Virus record (IMG/VR): IMGVR_UViG_3300028298_000008
Location: 1 to 62,634 of that record
Length of the DNA stretch: 62,634 bases
Strand: one strand, 5' to 3'
Source: a virus
This document shows, piece by piece, positions 25,441-33,376 of this stretch (position 1 is its first letter; each line of letters opens with the position of its first letter). The notes under the pieces were generated by a model that was given only the letters and a program-made list of their open reading frames with translations, had not been told where the DNA came from and did no database searches. The position numbers and the translations under genes are program-made.

Positions 25441-25737
25441 ATGACCAAACAAGAAATACTTGATTTTATCAACCAACTACCAGACCGTGACAATTATGAC
25501 ATCGGTCTGGAGGCGGACACCTTATATATTCATGTGAAACGGTTTAAACTCACATCTAAAGACGGGACTGCCAGGAGGCACTGCGAAGTTGAAATAGATG
25601 GAAAACTCATTAGTGGTGTGTCCCATTTAGAAATAATAGCAGACCCTAAACAACCCGGATACATTAACATCAAAATGATGCTTTTACCAAACACTATAAT
25701 AACGGAAGGGGGTGATTCCCATCAACTTCCAACTTGA
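25441..25737 (+). CDS. Hypothetical protein
   Basis: 98 residues from the ATG at 25441 (GAGGAAAGGA upstream). Beta-rich with a helical N-terminus (KQEILDFINQLP). Overlaps the next gene by 26 bp in another frame. Confidence 0.5.
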   Translation: MTKQEILDFINQLPDRDNYDIGLEADTLYIHVKRFKLTSKDGTARRHCEVEIDGKLISGVSHLEIIADPKQPGYINIKMMLLPNTIITEGGDSHQLPT

Positions 25738-26551
25738 GACCAGCTCTTACTGTAATTTGAGATGTGTAGAATGCCCGCATCGCCTGATGAAAAGGAGACA
25801 GTCATTGATGTCCTATGATACCTTTTCCAAAATTTTGCACGACTACATTCTGCCTTATAAGGATATGAATAGATGTGCAGGGCATCAGCCAACAATTATT
25901 CTACACAAAGATGGGGAGCCGTTGCTCAACCATAATTTAACAACCTTCATAAAAATGATCTCTTACGCAGACCCAAAGTTGAAGATAGACATTTACACAA
26001 ACGGTCTCCTTCTTACGGAAGAGTTCATTCGTTTCTTAGGCACTATGCCAAATCCTATTTGGCTACTTGTATCGTTTCACTTCTATAATTATGATGAAAC
26101 AGGTAATGATTATGAAAGCACAAATGAAGTTCTGCTGAAGGCGCTTGATTATAAGCCTTCAAATGTAGACCTGATCTTCGTATCTCATGTCACCAGATTT
26201 ATAAATGAGAGAAGATTACTTGCTTGGCAAGGTTTCTGGAAAATGGAAGCCTCTTCAAGAAACGTGAAGCTTGAGGTGCACATAAATCCACACATCAACC
26301 CATGGACAGGCTTGATCGATGAACCGAATTGTGTAAAGTTCGGTGGTTGTCCGTATGCAGATTTCGGCCATATATTCTTTGGCGCCACCGGGAATGTTGT
26401 TCCTTGTTGCATGGATTTGGAGGAACAGATCACTTTCGGCAATATTCAAAAAGATGACCCTGCTGAAGTAATAGAGAAGCTGAAATTCTTCTACGAAGGA
26501 TTGAACAAAAAAGAGCTTTTACCGCCTCTATGCGAGAGATGTATGCTTTAA
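25712..26551 (+). CDS. Radical SAM/SPASM-like protein
   Basis: 279 residues starting at a GTG with GGAAGGGG upstream. SSYCNLRCVECP gives CxxxCxxC at Cys 14, 18 and 21; IDIYTNGLLL is the usual following strand. The C-terminus has SPASM-like cysteines (NCVKFGGCPY, VVPCCMD, LCERC), typical of enzymes that use an auxiliary cluster. Third radical SAM gene of the island. Confidence 0.85.
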   Translation: MIPINFQLETSSYCNLRCVECPHRLMKRRQSLMSYDTFSKILHDYILPYKDMNRCAGHQPTIILHKDGEPLLNHNLTTFIKMISYADPKLKIDIYTNGLLLTEEFIRFLGTMPNPIWLLVSFHFYNYDETGNDYESTNEVLLKALDYKPSNVDLIFVSHVTRFINERRLLAWQGFWKMEASSRNVKLEVHINPHINPWTGLIDEPNCVKFGGCPYADFGHIFFGATGNVVPCCMDLEEQITFGNIQKDDPAEVIEKLKFFYEGLNKKELLPPLCERCML

Positions 26552-26615
26552 AGCAGAAAAGCGCAAATAGACACAGTTTTGTGTGAAATTTAATCGGTTT
26601 TGAAGGGGCTTTACG

Positions 26616-28430
26616 ATGAAAAATTTAATAGGCAAAGAGGATATGCTCTTGAACCAACGAAACAAACAATCTCTTCCCTCAGAGTTTTATGATGCCGACT
26701 ATTATCTCAGGGGAATTGAAACAGGTAAAAGCTGTTATCAAAACTATCGCTGGTTGCCAGAGTTGACAATGCCAATGGTCATGAGGATCATTGATTATCT
26801 TCATATTCGTCCAGATCAAACTATCCTTGATTATGGGTGCTTTCCTGCTGGAGTCAAAATCTTAATGGGGAATAAAAATTATAAAAATATAGAGGAAATT
26901 TGTGTTGGGGAGGAAATAACAACCTCCAAAGGAAGTATAAAAAGGGTGTTATCTGCTTCTAAACGAAAGGTTAAGAAAACTATTATTATACATCTTTCTC
27001 ATAAAATGAAGATAGAATCTTCTTTGGAACACCCCTTCCTTTGTCAAAAAAGAGAGGAGGTATTATGTCGCCCATCAGGATGGAATGGCACATGCAACAC
27101 AAATCACCCTAAAGGATGCTCAAAATGTCATAAAAAGGGAAAGTATGATAGTCCTTATTTTGTAAATGCAGAGGATTTAAAACCTGGAGATTATTTATGC
27201 CTCCCAAGATTTTCTAAAAAAGAATATTTCATAGAAAAAGATGATTGGGCAGAATTTCTTGGTTTTTACTTAGCCGAAGGTAATCTTATTTATTCCCATA
27301 AGCATCATAATAAACCCCATAATATAGGAGGACTTGAATTTACTTTCCATATAAAGGAAAAGAATTATGCAGAAAGAATTGTGTTTCTTTCTAAAAAACT
27401 TGGGGGAGTTTCCACATCTGTTCGTGAATGTGAAGAAAGGCACACTCTTACTGTTTTAGTTTTTGGTAAAGTATTAGCAGAAGAGGTTTTGAGATTAGGA
27501 GGTCAAAAAGCAGATAAAAAAAAGCTCGCCCCCGAAATAATTAATACTTGGAAAGATTCTTCTATCCGAAAATTAGTAATTTCTTGGTTAAAAGGAGATG
27601 GTTGTCTTTTTCATAATCCTATAAATGGAGGAACCGTTTGGGGGGGATGTTCCATATCCCATGATCTTATTTTAGGAATGAGACAAATTTTACTTAGACT
27701 TGGTATTATGAACACTTTAACAAAAATAAAAAAGAAAGTGGATAGAAGACAAGCTTATAATCTTACTATTTATGGAAGATTTAATATCAACAAACTGAAT
27801 GAGAAAGAACAAAGAACAACCAATACTTCTATTCAAAATAGAATGTCTGATGATTATATCTTTGTACCGATCAGAAAAATAAAAATAAAAAACAAAAAAA
27901 CATTTGTTTACAATATGGAAGTGCAAGGAGATCACACCTATATTGCAAATGATCTTTGTGTTCATAACTGTTCATTAGGATTTGTCGTAAAAGCTTTCCG
28001 ACTTCTCCACAGACAAGCATGGGGATTCGATATAAGCAAATATGCTATCGACAATGTGGATCCTATGGTAAAACCATACTGCTTCACCTCTACCAATCTT
28101 GTGGAGATACCAGAGAGCTTTGATTATTGTATAGCCAAGGACGTTCTCGAACATATCAGTTATGAATGCATAGAGAACATCCTTAAATATATCAATGCCA
28201 AGAACATCTTCGCCATTATTCCACTTGGTAGTAATGACAAGTATGAAGCCCCATCAAACGACCTTGATATTTCCCACATCATCTGTGAGCAATTGGATTG
28301 GTGGCTTGAAACCTTTGCTCATTCGAACTGGGAATTTATTCACTTTGGTTATCGTATTGATGGCATCAAAGATTCTTATTATAGGAAGTATCCACGAGCA
28401 CATGGATTCTTTTTTTGTAAAAGGAGGTAG
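26616..28430 (+). CDS. SAM methyltransferase interrupted by an intein
   Basis: 604-residue precursor. Residues 1-74 and 452-604 join to a 227-residue class I methyltransferase: DYG followed by CSLGF forms motif I (D-x-G-C-x-x-G), then WGFDISKYAID and DYCIAKDVLEHIS, as in Methyltransf_11/25-type enzymes. The intein (75-451) splits exactly inside motif I, so the enzyme is dead until splicing. Located at the end of the glycan island, ribosome site GAAGGGG upstream. Confidence 0.85.
   Translation: MKNLIGKEDMLLNQRNKQSLPSEFYDADYYLRGIETGKSCYQNYRWLPELTMPMVMRIIDYLHIRPDQTILDYGCFPAGVKILMGNKNYKNIEEICVGEEITTSKGSIKRVLSASKRKVKKTIIIHLSHKMKIESSLEHPFLCQKREEVLCRPSGWNGTCNTNHPKGCSKCHKKGKYDSPYFVNAEDLKPGDYLCLPRFSKKEYFIEKDDWAEFLGFYLAEGNLIYSHKHHNKPHNIGGLEFTFHIKEKNYAERIVFLSKKLGGVSTSVRECEERHTLTVLVFGKVLAEEVLRLGGQKADKKKLAPEIINTWKDSSIRKLVISWLKGDGCLFHNPINGGTVWGGCSISHDLILGMRQILLRLGIMNTLTKIKKKVDRRQAYNLTIYGRFNINKLNEKEQRTTNTSIQNRMSDDYIFVPIRKIKIKNKKTFVYNMEVQGDHTYIANDLCVHNCSLGFVVKAFRLLHRQAWGFDISKYAIDNVDPMVKPYCFTSTNLVEIPESFDYCIAKDVLEHISYECIENILKYINAKNIFAIIPLGSNDKYEAPSNDLDISHIICEQLDWWLETFAHSNWEFIHFGYRIDGIKDSYYRKYPRAHGFFFCKRR
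26838..27968 (+). mobile_element. Intein with LAGLIDADG (DOD) endonuclease in methyltransferase motif I
   Basis: 377 residues. Block A begins CFPAGVKIL (Cys 1 nucleophile). SSLEHPFL is block B with the conserved His. DOD endonuclease motifs are LGFYLAEG and LVISWLKGDG. Blocks F/G run YNMEVQGDHTYIAND to VHN, followed by C+1 of the extein. A C-x2-C/C-x2-C cluster (CNTNHPKGCSKCHKKG region) sits between block B and the endonuclease, an unusual extra. All residues needed for Cys-Asn-Cys splicing are present. Confidence 0.9.
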
Positions 28431-28432
28431 TT

Positions 28433-28603
28433 ATGACATATGGTGAGTTTAAAAAGAAGGTTGAGGAAGCTGGTGTTGAAGACCAATTTATAATTGACAT
28501 CATAGACACCGCAGGTTATCTTTCTGATGACTTTGATCTGGATGTGCACATTGATGCGTGGTCTATTGATAGAAAACGAGTTAGGATATTTTTACGAGGA
28601 TAA
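28433..28603 (+). CDS. Small acidic protein (56 aa)
   Basis: 56 residues, acidic with alternating strand/helix (DFDLDVHIDAWSIDRKRVRIFLRG), AAAGGAGG upstream. Resembles short phage proteins of unknown function. Confidence 0.5.
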   Translation: MTYGEFKKKVEEAGVEDQFIIDIIDTAGYLSDDFDLDVHIDAWSIDRKRVRIFLRG

Positions 28604-28613
28604 GGGGGTAGTT

Positions 28614-29012
28614 ATGAACAAAGGAATCAGACATAAAATTCTTGACTGGCTGATAGAATTGTGGGGAGGAGAACCAAACGGGATGATACCAAAATCACTT
28701 ATGCCATTCGCCTGCTTGTTGTTTCCACTAAAAGCTTTTTGGTGGTACAATCCCTGGTTCAAATATAATATATACAGAGATGCTTTTTTTTATGATAACA
28801 TTTGGATCAGTCCTCCCTTTCTACGCAGTTTAATAAATTCTCCACCACATTGTTTATTTCGTATAGTAAACAAAGAGGACGAAACCCTAACCATAGAACA
28901 ATTCTACTTTGAAGACTTCTGGAAAGACGCAACTTACGAAGTTGAATTCAAAGAAGGCAAACTTTACACAATACGGAGGAAATATGAAAGACATACCAAT
29001 ATTAATCACTGA
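28614..29012 (+). CDS. Hypothetical protein with aromatic-rich region
   Basis: 132 residues from the ATG at 28614 (AAGGGGG upstream). The middle is hydrophobic and Trp/Phe/Tyr-rich (CLLFPLKAFWWYNPWFKY), possibly membrane-associated; the C-terminal part is charged. 29-bp overlap with the next gene. Confidence 0.5.
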   Translation: MNKGIRHKILDWLIELWGGEPNGMIPKSLMPFACLLFPLKAFWWYNPWFKYNIYRDAFFYDNIWISPPFLRSLINSPPHCLFRIVNKEDETLTIEQFYFEDFWKDATYEVEFKEGKLYTIRRKYERHTNINH

Positions 29013-29232
29013 TCTTATGCGAGCGTTTGAAAAACTACCTGATCCAAAACTATTCAAAGGTCCACATGAAATAATCATTACAATAAAAGACAGCGTTACC
29101 TCAATGGATCGCCATATACTGTTTCGTCGGAGAGAGGTAATGATGAAACATGATGATAAGGAAGCTGTCCCTTACTGGACGCTGTGGCAAAACGTGGCTG
29201 TCGATGTTAAAAATTGGAAGGAGAAGAAGTGA
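28984..29232 (+). CDS. Hypothetical protein
   Basis: 82 residues; ACGGAGGAAAT upstream of the ATG at 28984. Helix then beta strands, Arg-rich RRREVMMKHDD. Stop overlaps the next ATG. Confidence 0.5.
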   Translation: MKDIPILITDLMRAFEKLPDPKLFKGPHEIIITIKDSVTSMDRHILFRRREVMMKHDDKEAVPYWTLWQNVAVDVKNWKEKK

Positions 29233-29420
29233 TGCAACTATCAGAAATTAAGAAAATGCGAAACGATCTGGCAAATGTAATCTTCCTGATGATAAATGAT
29301 TTCAAAAAAGAAACAGGGGTTGATATGGTAGATATTCATGTTAATTATATTAAAATGGAAACAGTGGGCATGGAACCTTCTTACCAACTCAACAAAGTCA
29401 CTGTTAGCTTAACCATCTAA
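29232..29420 (+). CDS. Small hypothetical protein
   Basis: 62 residues from an ATG that overlaps the previous TGA. N-terminal helix, then a beta hairpin (VDIHVNYIKMET ... VTVSLTI). GGAGAAG upstream. Unknown. Confidence 0.45.
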   Translation: MQLSEIKKMRNDLANVIFLMINDFKKETGVDMVDIHVNYIKMETVGMEPSYQLNKVTVSLTI

Positions 29421-29433
29421 GAGAGGGACTATC

Positions 29434-29952
29434 ATGTGGATGCAAACATTCACTGGAAAAAGAATCTGCCCCCAGGCTCTGAAAGTTGAAGACATAAATA
29501 TTGAGGACATTGCTCATTCTCTTTCAATGACGTGCAGATTTAATGGCCATTGTAACCAGTATTATTCGGTGGCGGAACATTGTGTGCGTCTTAGTTTGAT
29601 GGAAGACAAAAGTTCTCCTCAATGGAGATTGCTTCACGACGCTTCAGAAGCTTATATTGGTGATATTATCACCCCTGTAAAATCACTGCTCCGTACATTC
29701 TCTACCTTGGAAAACACTATTCATCTTGTGATCGCCAAGCGATTTGGATTGGATATTAAAGATTATAATTATGCAGTAATGTCCGCTGATATGAAACTAC
29801 TCGCTACAGAAGCAAGGGATTTAATGAACGCAGATCCTATCAAAGACTGGAAGATGAAGACCTCTCCTTTACCAGACAAAATCATACCATGGACGATACA
29901 TGGAGCCAAAAAGAAATTTCTTGATCGAGCAATTGAGCTTGGAATAAAATGA
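29434..29952 (+). CDS. HD-domain phosphohydrolase (YfbR-like 5'-nucleotidase)
   Basis: 172 residues. The order DINIEDIAHSLSMTCRFNGHC, YYSVAEHCV, LLHDASEAYIGDI matches the HD family related to YfbR: metal ligands His 39 or His 49, His 68-Asp 69, with a distal Asp around 133. Members dephosphorylate deoxynucleotides and occur in many phages, where they may balance dNTP pools. Last gene of the plus-strand block, just before a terminator. Confidence 0.85.
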   Translation: MWMQTFTGKRICPQALKVEDINIEDIAHSLSMTCRFNGHCNQYYSVAEHCVRLSLMEDKSSPQWRLLHDASEAYIGDIITPVKSLLRTFSTLENTIHLVIAKRFGLDIKDYNYAVMSADMKLLATEARDLMNADPIKDWKMKTSPLPDKIIPWTIHGAKKKFLDRAIELGIK

Positions 29953-30024
29953 AAGGCCACTCAAAGTTGGGGAACAAAGGGGAAAGGAGTTAAAACCCTT
30001 CGTTTTCTTCGAGTGACCTTTTTT
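29952..30024. terminator. Convergent terminator between plus and minus gene blocks
   Basis: Imperfect inverted repeat AAAGGCCACTC (29952-29962) with GAGTGACCTTT (30011-30021), 10 of 11 paired, followed by a T-run on the plus strand; the minus strand begins with AAAAAAGGTCACTC. The ~48-nt loop is large for an intrinsic terminator. Position at the junction of the two transcription blocks supports the role. Confidence 0.5.
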
Positions 30025-30027
30025 GCC

Positions 30028-30099
30028 TTACGGCTTCATCTTTGGGCAGAATTTACATCTCTGAGCAAATATAACTTTGCCCCCTGATAATTTTTGCAT
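30028..30099 (-). CDS. Very small Cys-pair peptide (23 aa)
   Basis: Minus-strand frame of 23 residues with a perfect TAGGAGGT 6-7 nt upstream. It contains RCKFCPKM, a C-x2-C knuckle like the tiny Com-type zinc proteins of Mu-like phages, but too short for a full domain. It ends next to the terminator. The strong ribosome-binding site is the main support. Confidence 0.4.
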   Translation of the reverse strand: MQKLSGGKVIFAQRCKFCPKMKP

Positions 30100-30107
30100 A
30101 AGACCTC

Positions 30108-30704
30108 CTACCAATAAGGAAGCACCCCTGTCCCAGCAGGATAATTTTGCCCATAATGATACACCCGTATGGAGTAGTCATAATTGACTTCGCAAAAATC
30201 AAGAACGCCCCACTTCATTTGGAGTTTCTTCCTTGTACACACTGCTTTCATTTTAGTCCAATCAGCAGTTCCGGCTCTCTGAAATTCTTTATACAATGTT
30301 GGTCGGCCACCATTATAAATTTGAAAGGTGCTCCAGAGCTTACCTGTCCAGTTTTCAATCTTATGAATCCTCCAAATATAATACGCTTGCAAACGACAAG
30401 CATCTCTTGTGTTATAAGGATTAAGATTCTCCTTCATCAAGGAATTGATCCATGTGGTTGTCTTTGGCATGAATTGAGCAACGCCCTGTCCACCATCAAA
30501 AGCAGTCACGTTACGGCAATTCGATTCTTGTCTCAACTGCCCCATCCCAAATGCCCATGGAGCAGCCCAGCCAAACCGCAAAGTAAATTGCTGTCTGACT
30601 TCAGGGACAAGAGTTTGACACCTGTTTACCGCAAAACTATTACTTGTGGCCAAACAAATTATTATCCCGAATAAAATCAGGATCCTTCCACATGCAATCC
30701 CCAC
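30108..30704 (-). CDS. Exported lytic transglycosylase (endolysin-like)
   Basis: 198 residues from a GTG at 30704 with GAGAGGAG upstream. Signal peptide about 1-25 (Arg 7, then ILILFGIIICLATSNSFA). Catalytic Glu in LRQESNC, followed by GGQGVAQFMPKT, the SLT/GEWL-type G-x-x-Q-F-M-P motif, and later YNGG. It should cleave peptidoglycan in the periplasm during lysis. 65-bp overlap with the upstream zinc-protein gene. Confidence 0.82.
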   Translation of the reverse strand: MGIACGRILILFGIIICLATSNSFAVNRCQTLVPEVRQQFTLRFGWAAPWAFGMGQLRQESNCRNVTAFDGGQGVAQFMPKTTTWINSLMKENLNPYNTRDACRLQAYYIWRIHKIENWTGKLWSTFQIYNGGRPTLYKEFQRAGTADWTKMKAVCTRKKLQMKWGVLDFCEVNYDYSIRVYHYGQNYPAGTGVLPYW

Positions 30705-30864
30705 AAATCAACTCCTCTCCTTGACGAAAGTATTTATGTTCCACTCCCATAGCTTTGGAGTAAAAGCCATGTTTGCAAAGTTGGTGGCAGCGGTTGCATT
30801 CCGGATATAAACCTGATGTCAGCCAACGCCTGTTATTCACTTCAACCACCTGTTTGCCATCCAT
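30640..30864 (-). CDS. Small zinc-binding protein
   Basis: 74 residues with C-x2-C-x3-C (CNRCHQLC) and later C-x2-C (CGDC), a likely zinc ribbon, and GGAG upstream. Encoded within the lysis cassette; role unknown. Confidence 0.6.
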   Translation of the reverse strand: MDGKQVVEVNNRRWLTSGLYPECNRCHQLCKHGFYSKAMGVEHKYFRQGEELICGDCMWKDPDFIRDNNLFGHK

Positions 30865-31171
30865 AAATTATTACTCCATACCAAATGGCAATGAAAATTA
30901 AAGTCCCCAGGTTCTTTTCCTTCACAGCGACTTCCAAACTTATGGATGGAAACAAAAACTTCCTTGAGAAATCAGCCCATAAAATACCCATCACTGTTGC
31001 ATAGGCTTTTGTCAGCATTAAACTTACAAACGCCATTTTCGCCGTGATATTACCTGGCTCAAATAAACGATCAGGTATGAGATAAATTACCAGTGTCAAC
31101 AATATCAACGCAATCCCATCAAAAGATCGCTTCCTTGTCCTCATCCACGTTCTCGAATACCAAGGATACAT
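30842..31171 (-). CDS. Multi-pass membrane protein, holin candidate
   Basis: 109 residues. Basic N-terminus, then three hydrophobic segments at about 20-36, 44-64 and 88-105. Size, topology and position next to a transglycosylase fit a class I holin, but holins share no diagnostic motif. Confidence 0.5.
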   Translation of the reverse strand: MYPWYSRTWMRTRKRSFDGIALILLTLVIYLIPDRLFEPGNITAKMAFVSLMLTKAYATVMGILWADFSRKFLFPSISLEVAVKEKNLGTLIFIAIWYGVIIYGWQTGG

Positions 31172-31181
31172 AACAACCTCC

Positions 31182-31601
31182 TTACAAAATCAGTCCAAGA
31201 ATAATGCCCAGACCCAGAAAACCAAGTGCCTTCAAAGCCTGATCCATAAATTTTGGTTTTTGTTCATTGCAGATTTTCTCCTGCTCGTCTGCAACCTTCT
31301 TCCACTTTTCAATATTTTCATTGCAAATAATGAGCTGTCTTTCATACAAACCGATCTTATCCTTCAACAGGGCGGCTTGATTGTTGTCCTCAATAGTCTG
31401 TTGTTTCATAATCTCGATCTGTCCTTTGATATTCTGACAAACTTCCAGCTCAACGACCAACTTCTTTGCAGATTCTTCTGTAAAGCAAACATCAGTGGCT
31501 TGGCAACTTTTTGCAAAAGCAAAAATAACAAAGCCAGTAAGAAAGGCGGTAATCAATAGAACCCACAAACAATCCTTCTTTGTTCCCTTATCTAATCTCA
31601 T
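31182..31601 (-). CDS. Membrane-anchored coiled-coil protein (spanin-like)
   Basis: 139 residues. N-terminal transmembrane segment (about 13-31, followed by KSCQA), a long charged coiled coil (about 40-115), and a C-terminal hydrophobic segment (FLGLGIILGLIL). It overlaps the next gene upstream by 14 bp. The plan is like a fused or i-spanin component, yet a second hydrophobic tail makes it atypical. Confidence 0.45.
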   Translation of the reverse strand: MRLDKGTKKDCLWVLLITAFLTGFVIFAFAKSCQATDVCFTEESAKKLVVELEVCQNIKGQIEIMKQQTIEDNNQAALLKDKIGLYERQLIICNENIEKWKKVADEQEKICNEQKPKFMDQALKALGFLGLGIILGLIL

Positions 31602-31914
31602 ACCCTGCTCCTTTCAATCGATCAATGATCTCTTTTCTGTTTGCAGGAGGTTTTATACTGGCAAGTTCTGCCTCCTTACGTCTCAATCGTTCCTGCAATA
31701 CCCCTTTTTGCTGTTCAGATATTCTTAATGCAGCATCCTTACTCGCAATATCTGATTGGAATTTTGTTATGGTCTCCTGATACTTCTCCTCGATCTTTGC
31801 CTTTTCATCATCGAGCAATGCCTGAGAATAAGAATTTCCTATCCTATAACCAACAAAGAATAGTGCAATAAACAGCATCCCGATAACGATTGCAATCACA
31901 GTCTCCTTTTTCAT
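31588..31914 (-). CDS. Rz-like inner-membrane spanin candidate
   Basis: 108 residues. N-terminal transmembrane helix (about 5-24: VIAIVIGMLFIALFFVGY), then a long Glu/Lys/Gln coiled coil and a basic C-terminus. This is the classic i-spanin arrangement. AAAGGAGA upstream. No separate lipoprotein (o-spanin) with a lipobox is evident next to it. Confidence 0.5.
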   Translation of the reverse strand: MKKETVIAIVIGMLFIALFFVGYRIGNSYSQALLDDEKAKIEEKYQETITKFQSDIASKDAALRISEQQKGVLQERLRRKEAELASIKPPANRKEIIDRLKGAGYEIR

Positions 31915-31924
31915 GGTGTCTCCT

Positions 31925-32362
31925 TTATTTTGATTTTCTTACAACATCTCCATCTTCACCAGACAAACCTCTGTGACCATGATGATTTATGCCTTCCCAA
32001 GCCTCAGTCATAGCTCCTTCACAATGTTTTGTAGTAACGGCATTACCAACAGCCTTTTCAACATTATCAACAGACTCTTTTATTCCACATAAGGCTTTGG
32101 CAGTGTCTTCCTTCCATTTATTCAGAGTTTCCTCCCTGAGTTTATTATAAGCGTCCCAACCCGCATAATATCTATCCATTTTTCTACTTTGCCATGCCCC
32201 TAACAAAGTAACGCAAAGAGGAACTAAAAATATAGTGATGAACAGATTATAGGTCAACACAGGTTCATTGACAATCTTCTCTCCAGCATCAACACAAAGA
32301 GGAATCAACAATAGCACCACACCAAGAATCCACAATAACCGTCTCTCACCTTTAGTCCACAT
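31925..32362 (-). CDS. Two-pass membrane protein
   Basis: 145 residues. Hydrophobic segments at about 8-23 and 40-57, then a charged coiled coil and a His/Gly-rich C-terminus (GINHHGHRGLSG). ATAGGAGG upstream. Possibly a lysis or superinfection-exclusion protein. Confidence 0.45.
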   Translation of the reverse strand: MWTKGERRLLWILGVVLLLIPLCVDAGEKIVNEPVLTYNLFITIFLVPLCVTLLGAWQSRKMDRYYAGWDAYNKLREETLNKWKEDTAKALCGIKESVDNVEKAVGNAVTTKHCEGAMTEAWEGINHHGHRGLSGEDGDVVRKSK

Positions 32363-32425
32363 TTTATATTCCTCCTATAGTCAGAAATGCCTGCTTTACA
32401 CACAAGGATGGCGCAGGCGGCCTCT

Positions 32426-33376
32426 CTAAACTGAACAGGTCTTGTTTATGATATTTAATCTCTCAAAGAATTCGACATCAACAACGTCAACAAGCCGTGT
32501 TTCATAATAGCCACCAAATCCCTTTTTAATTTCTTCAATCTCAGCTTCACCCATTTTTGAATATTTAGAAAACATTTTCTGCGAATAAATCCAGTAACCA
32601 CCGTATGCTTTCTGACAATATTTAAGATATTCAAAAAACCTATTGAGAGGAAGAGTTTCAATGAAGATACCAGGAACAACAGTGTATCTTACACCATGAT
32701 AGACTCTATCCCAAAGTCGTTTTAACCGGAACATCCAAAGAGTCTTGAATCTATCTCTCTGGTCAGAGTAAGTATCTTCCGTAAATAGAAAGGGTGTATC
32801 AGGATATCTATCCAACGACCAATAGGTATTATAAGGGAAATGACCATTGAATTGCAACCCCTGTAATTTAAACTTCACATAATTTCTATGCTTCTTCCAC
32901 TGTTCTTCCCAAGTAAGAGCTTCGCAATTTTTACATTCACACCTGACCCCTTTATCATCTTTGCCAAAGAACGGAATTATGTTTGTTCCCTTTTTTGCTT
33001 CATAATGTTCTGTATCCCATAAAATACCTTGAGCAAACCCTTGATTAATTAATTCAAGAGCAGGATCAATCCTATTGTCGATATAATCCTGACTTATGGG
33101 ACATGGTGTGCCTAACAATAATTTTCCATTCTGAACAAACCTTTGATCTTCTGGAATTATATACCAAGGTCTTGTCCAACAAGGAGCAATAATCATGTTG
33201 ATTGTTGTATTCTTATATCTCTCCAATACCTTTATTGGAGGAATATACGATTCATAATATTCTACGTAAGGATCGTGGGGCAAATTGTAAAAGGCCACGA
33301 TAAGAGTATCAATTCCTGATGCAATCATCTTATCAAGATAATCAAAATCCGGCCATAGTACATATAATGCTTTCAT
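32426..33376 (-). CDS. TIM-barrel-like protein, possible glycosidase
   Basis: 316 residues. Strand-end residues GIDTLIVAFY, INMIIAPCWTRPW, and GILWDTEHYEA (an Asp/Glu pair at a barrel strand) recall glycoside-hydrolase or DUF4434-type barrels; C-x-C-x2-C in CECKNC suggests a metal knuckle. Located between tail-fibre genes and the lysis cassette, it could act on host surface glycans. The call rests on pattern only. Confidence 0.4.
   Translation of the reverse strand: MKALYVLWPDFDYLDKMIASGIDTLIVAFYNLPHDPYVEYYESYIPPIKVLERYKNTTINMIIAPCWTRPWYIIPEDQRFVQNGKLLLGTPCPISQDYIDNRIDPALELINQGFAQGILWDTEHYEAKKGTNIIPFFGKDDKGVRCECKNCEALTWEEQWKKHRNYVKFKLQGLQFNGHFPYNTYWSLDRYPDTPFLFTEDTYSDQRDRFKTLWMFRLKRLWDRVYHGVRYTVVPGIFIETLPLNRFFEYLKYCQKAYGGYWIYSQKMFSKYSKMGEAEIEEIKKGFGGYYETRLVDVVDVEFFERLNIINKTCSV

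Noticed and set aside
26551-26616. Terminator before the intein-bearing methyltransferase (ACACA-GTTT-TGTGT)
   Set aside because: Only a 5-bp AT-rich stem and no T-run; may be chance in an AT-rich spacer.
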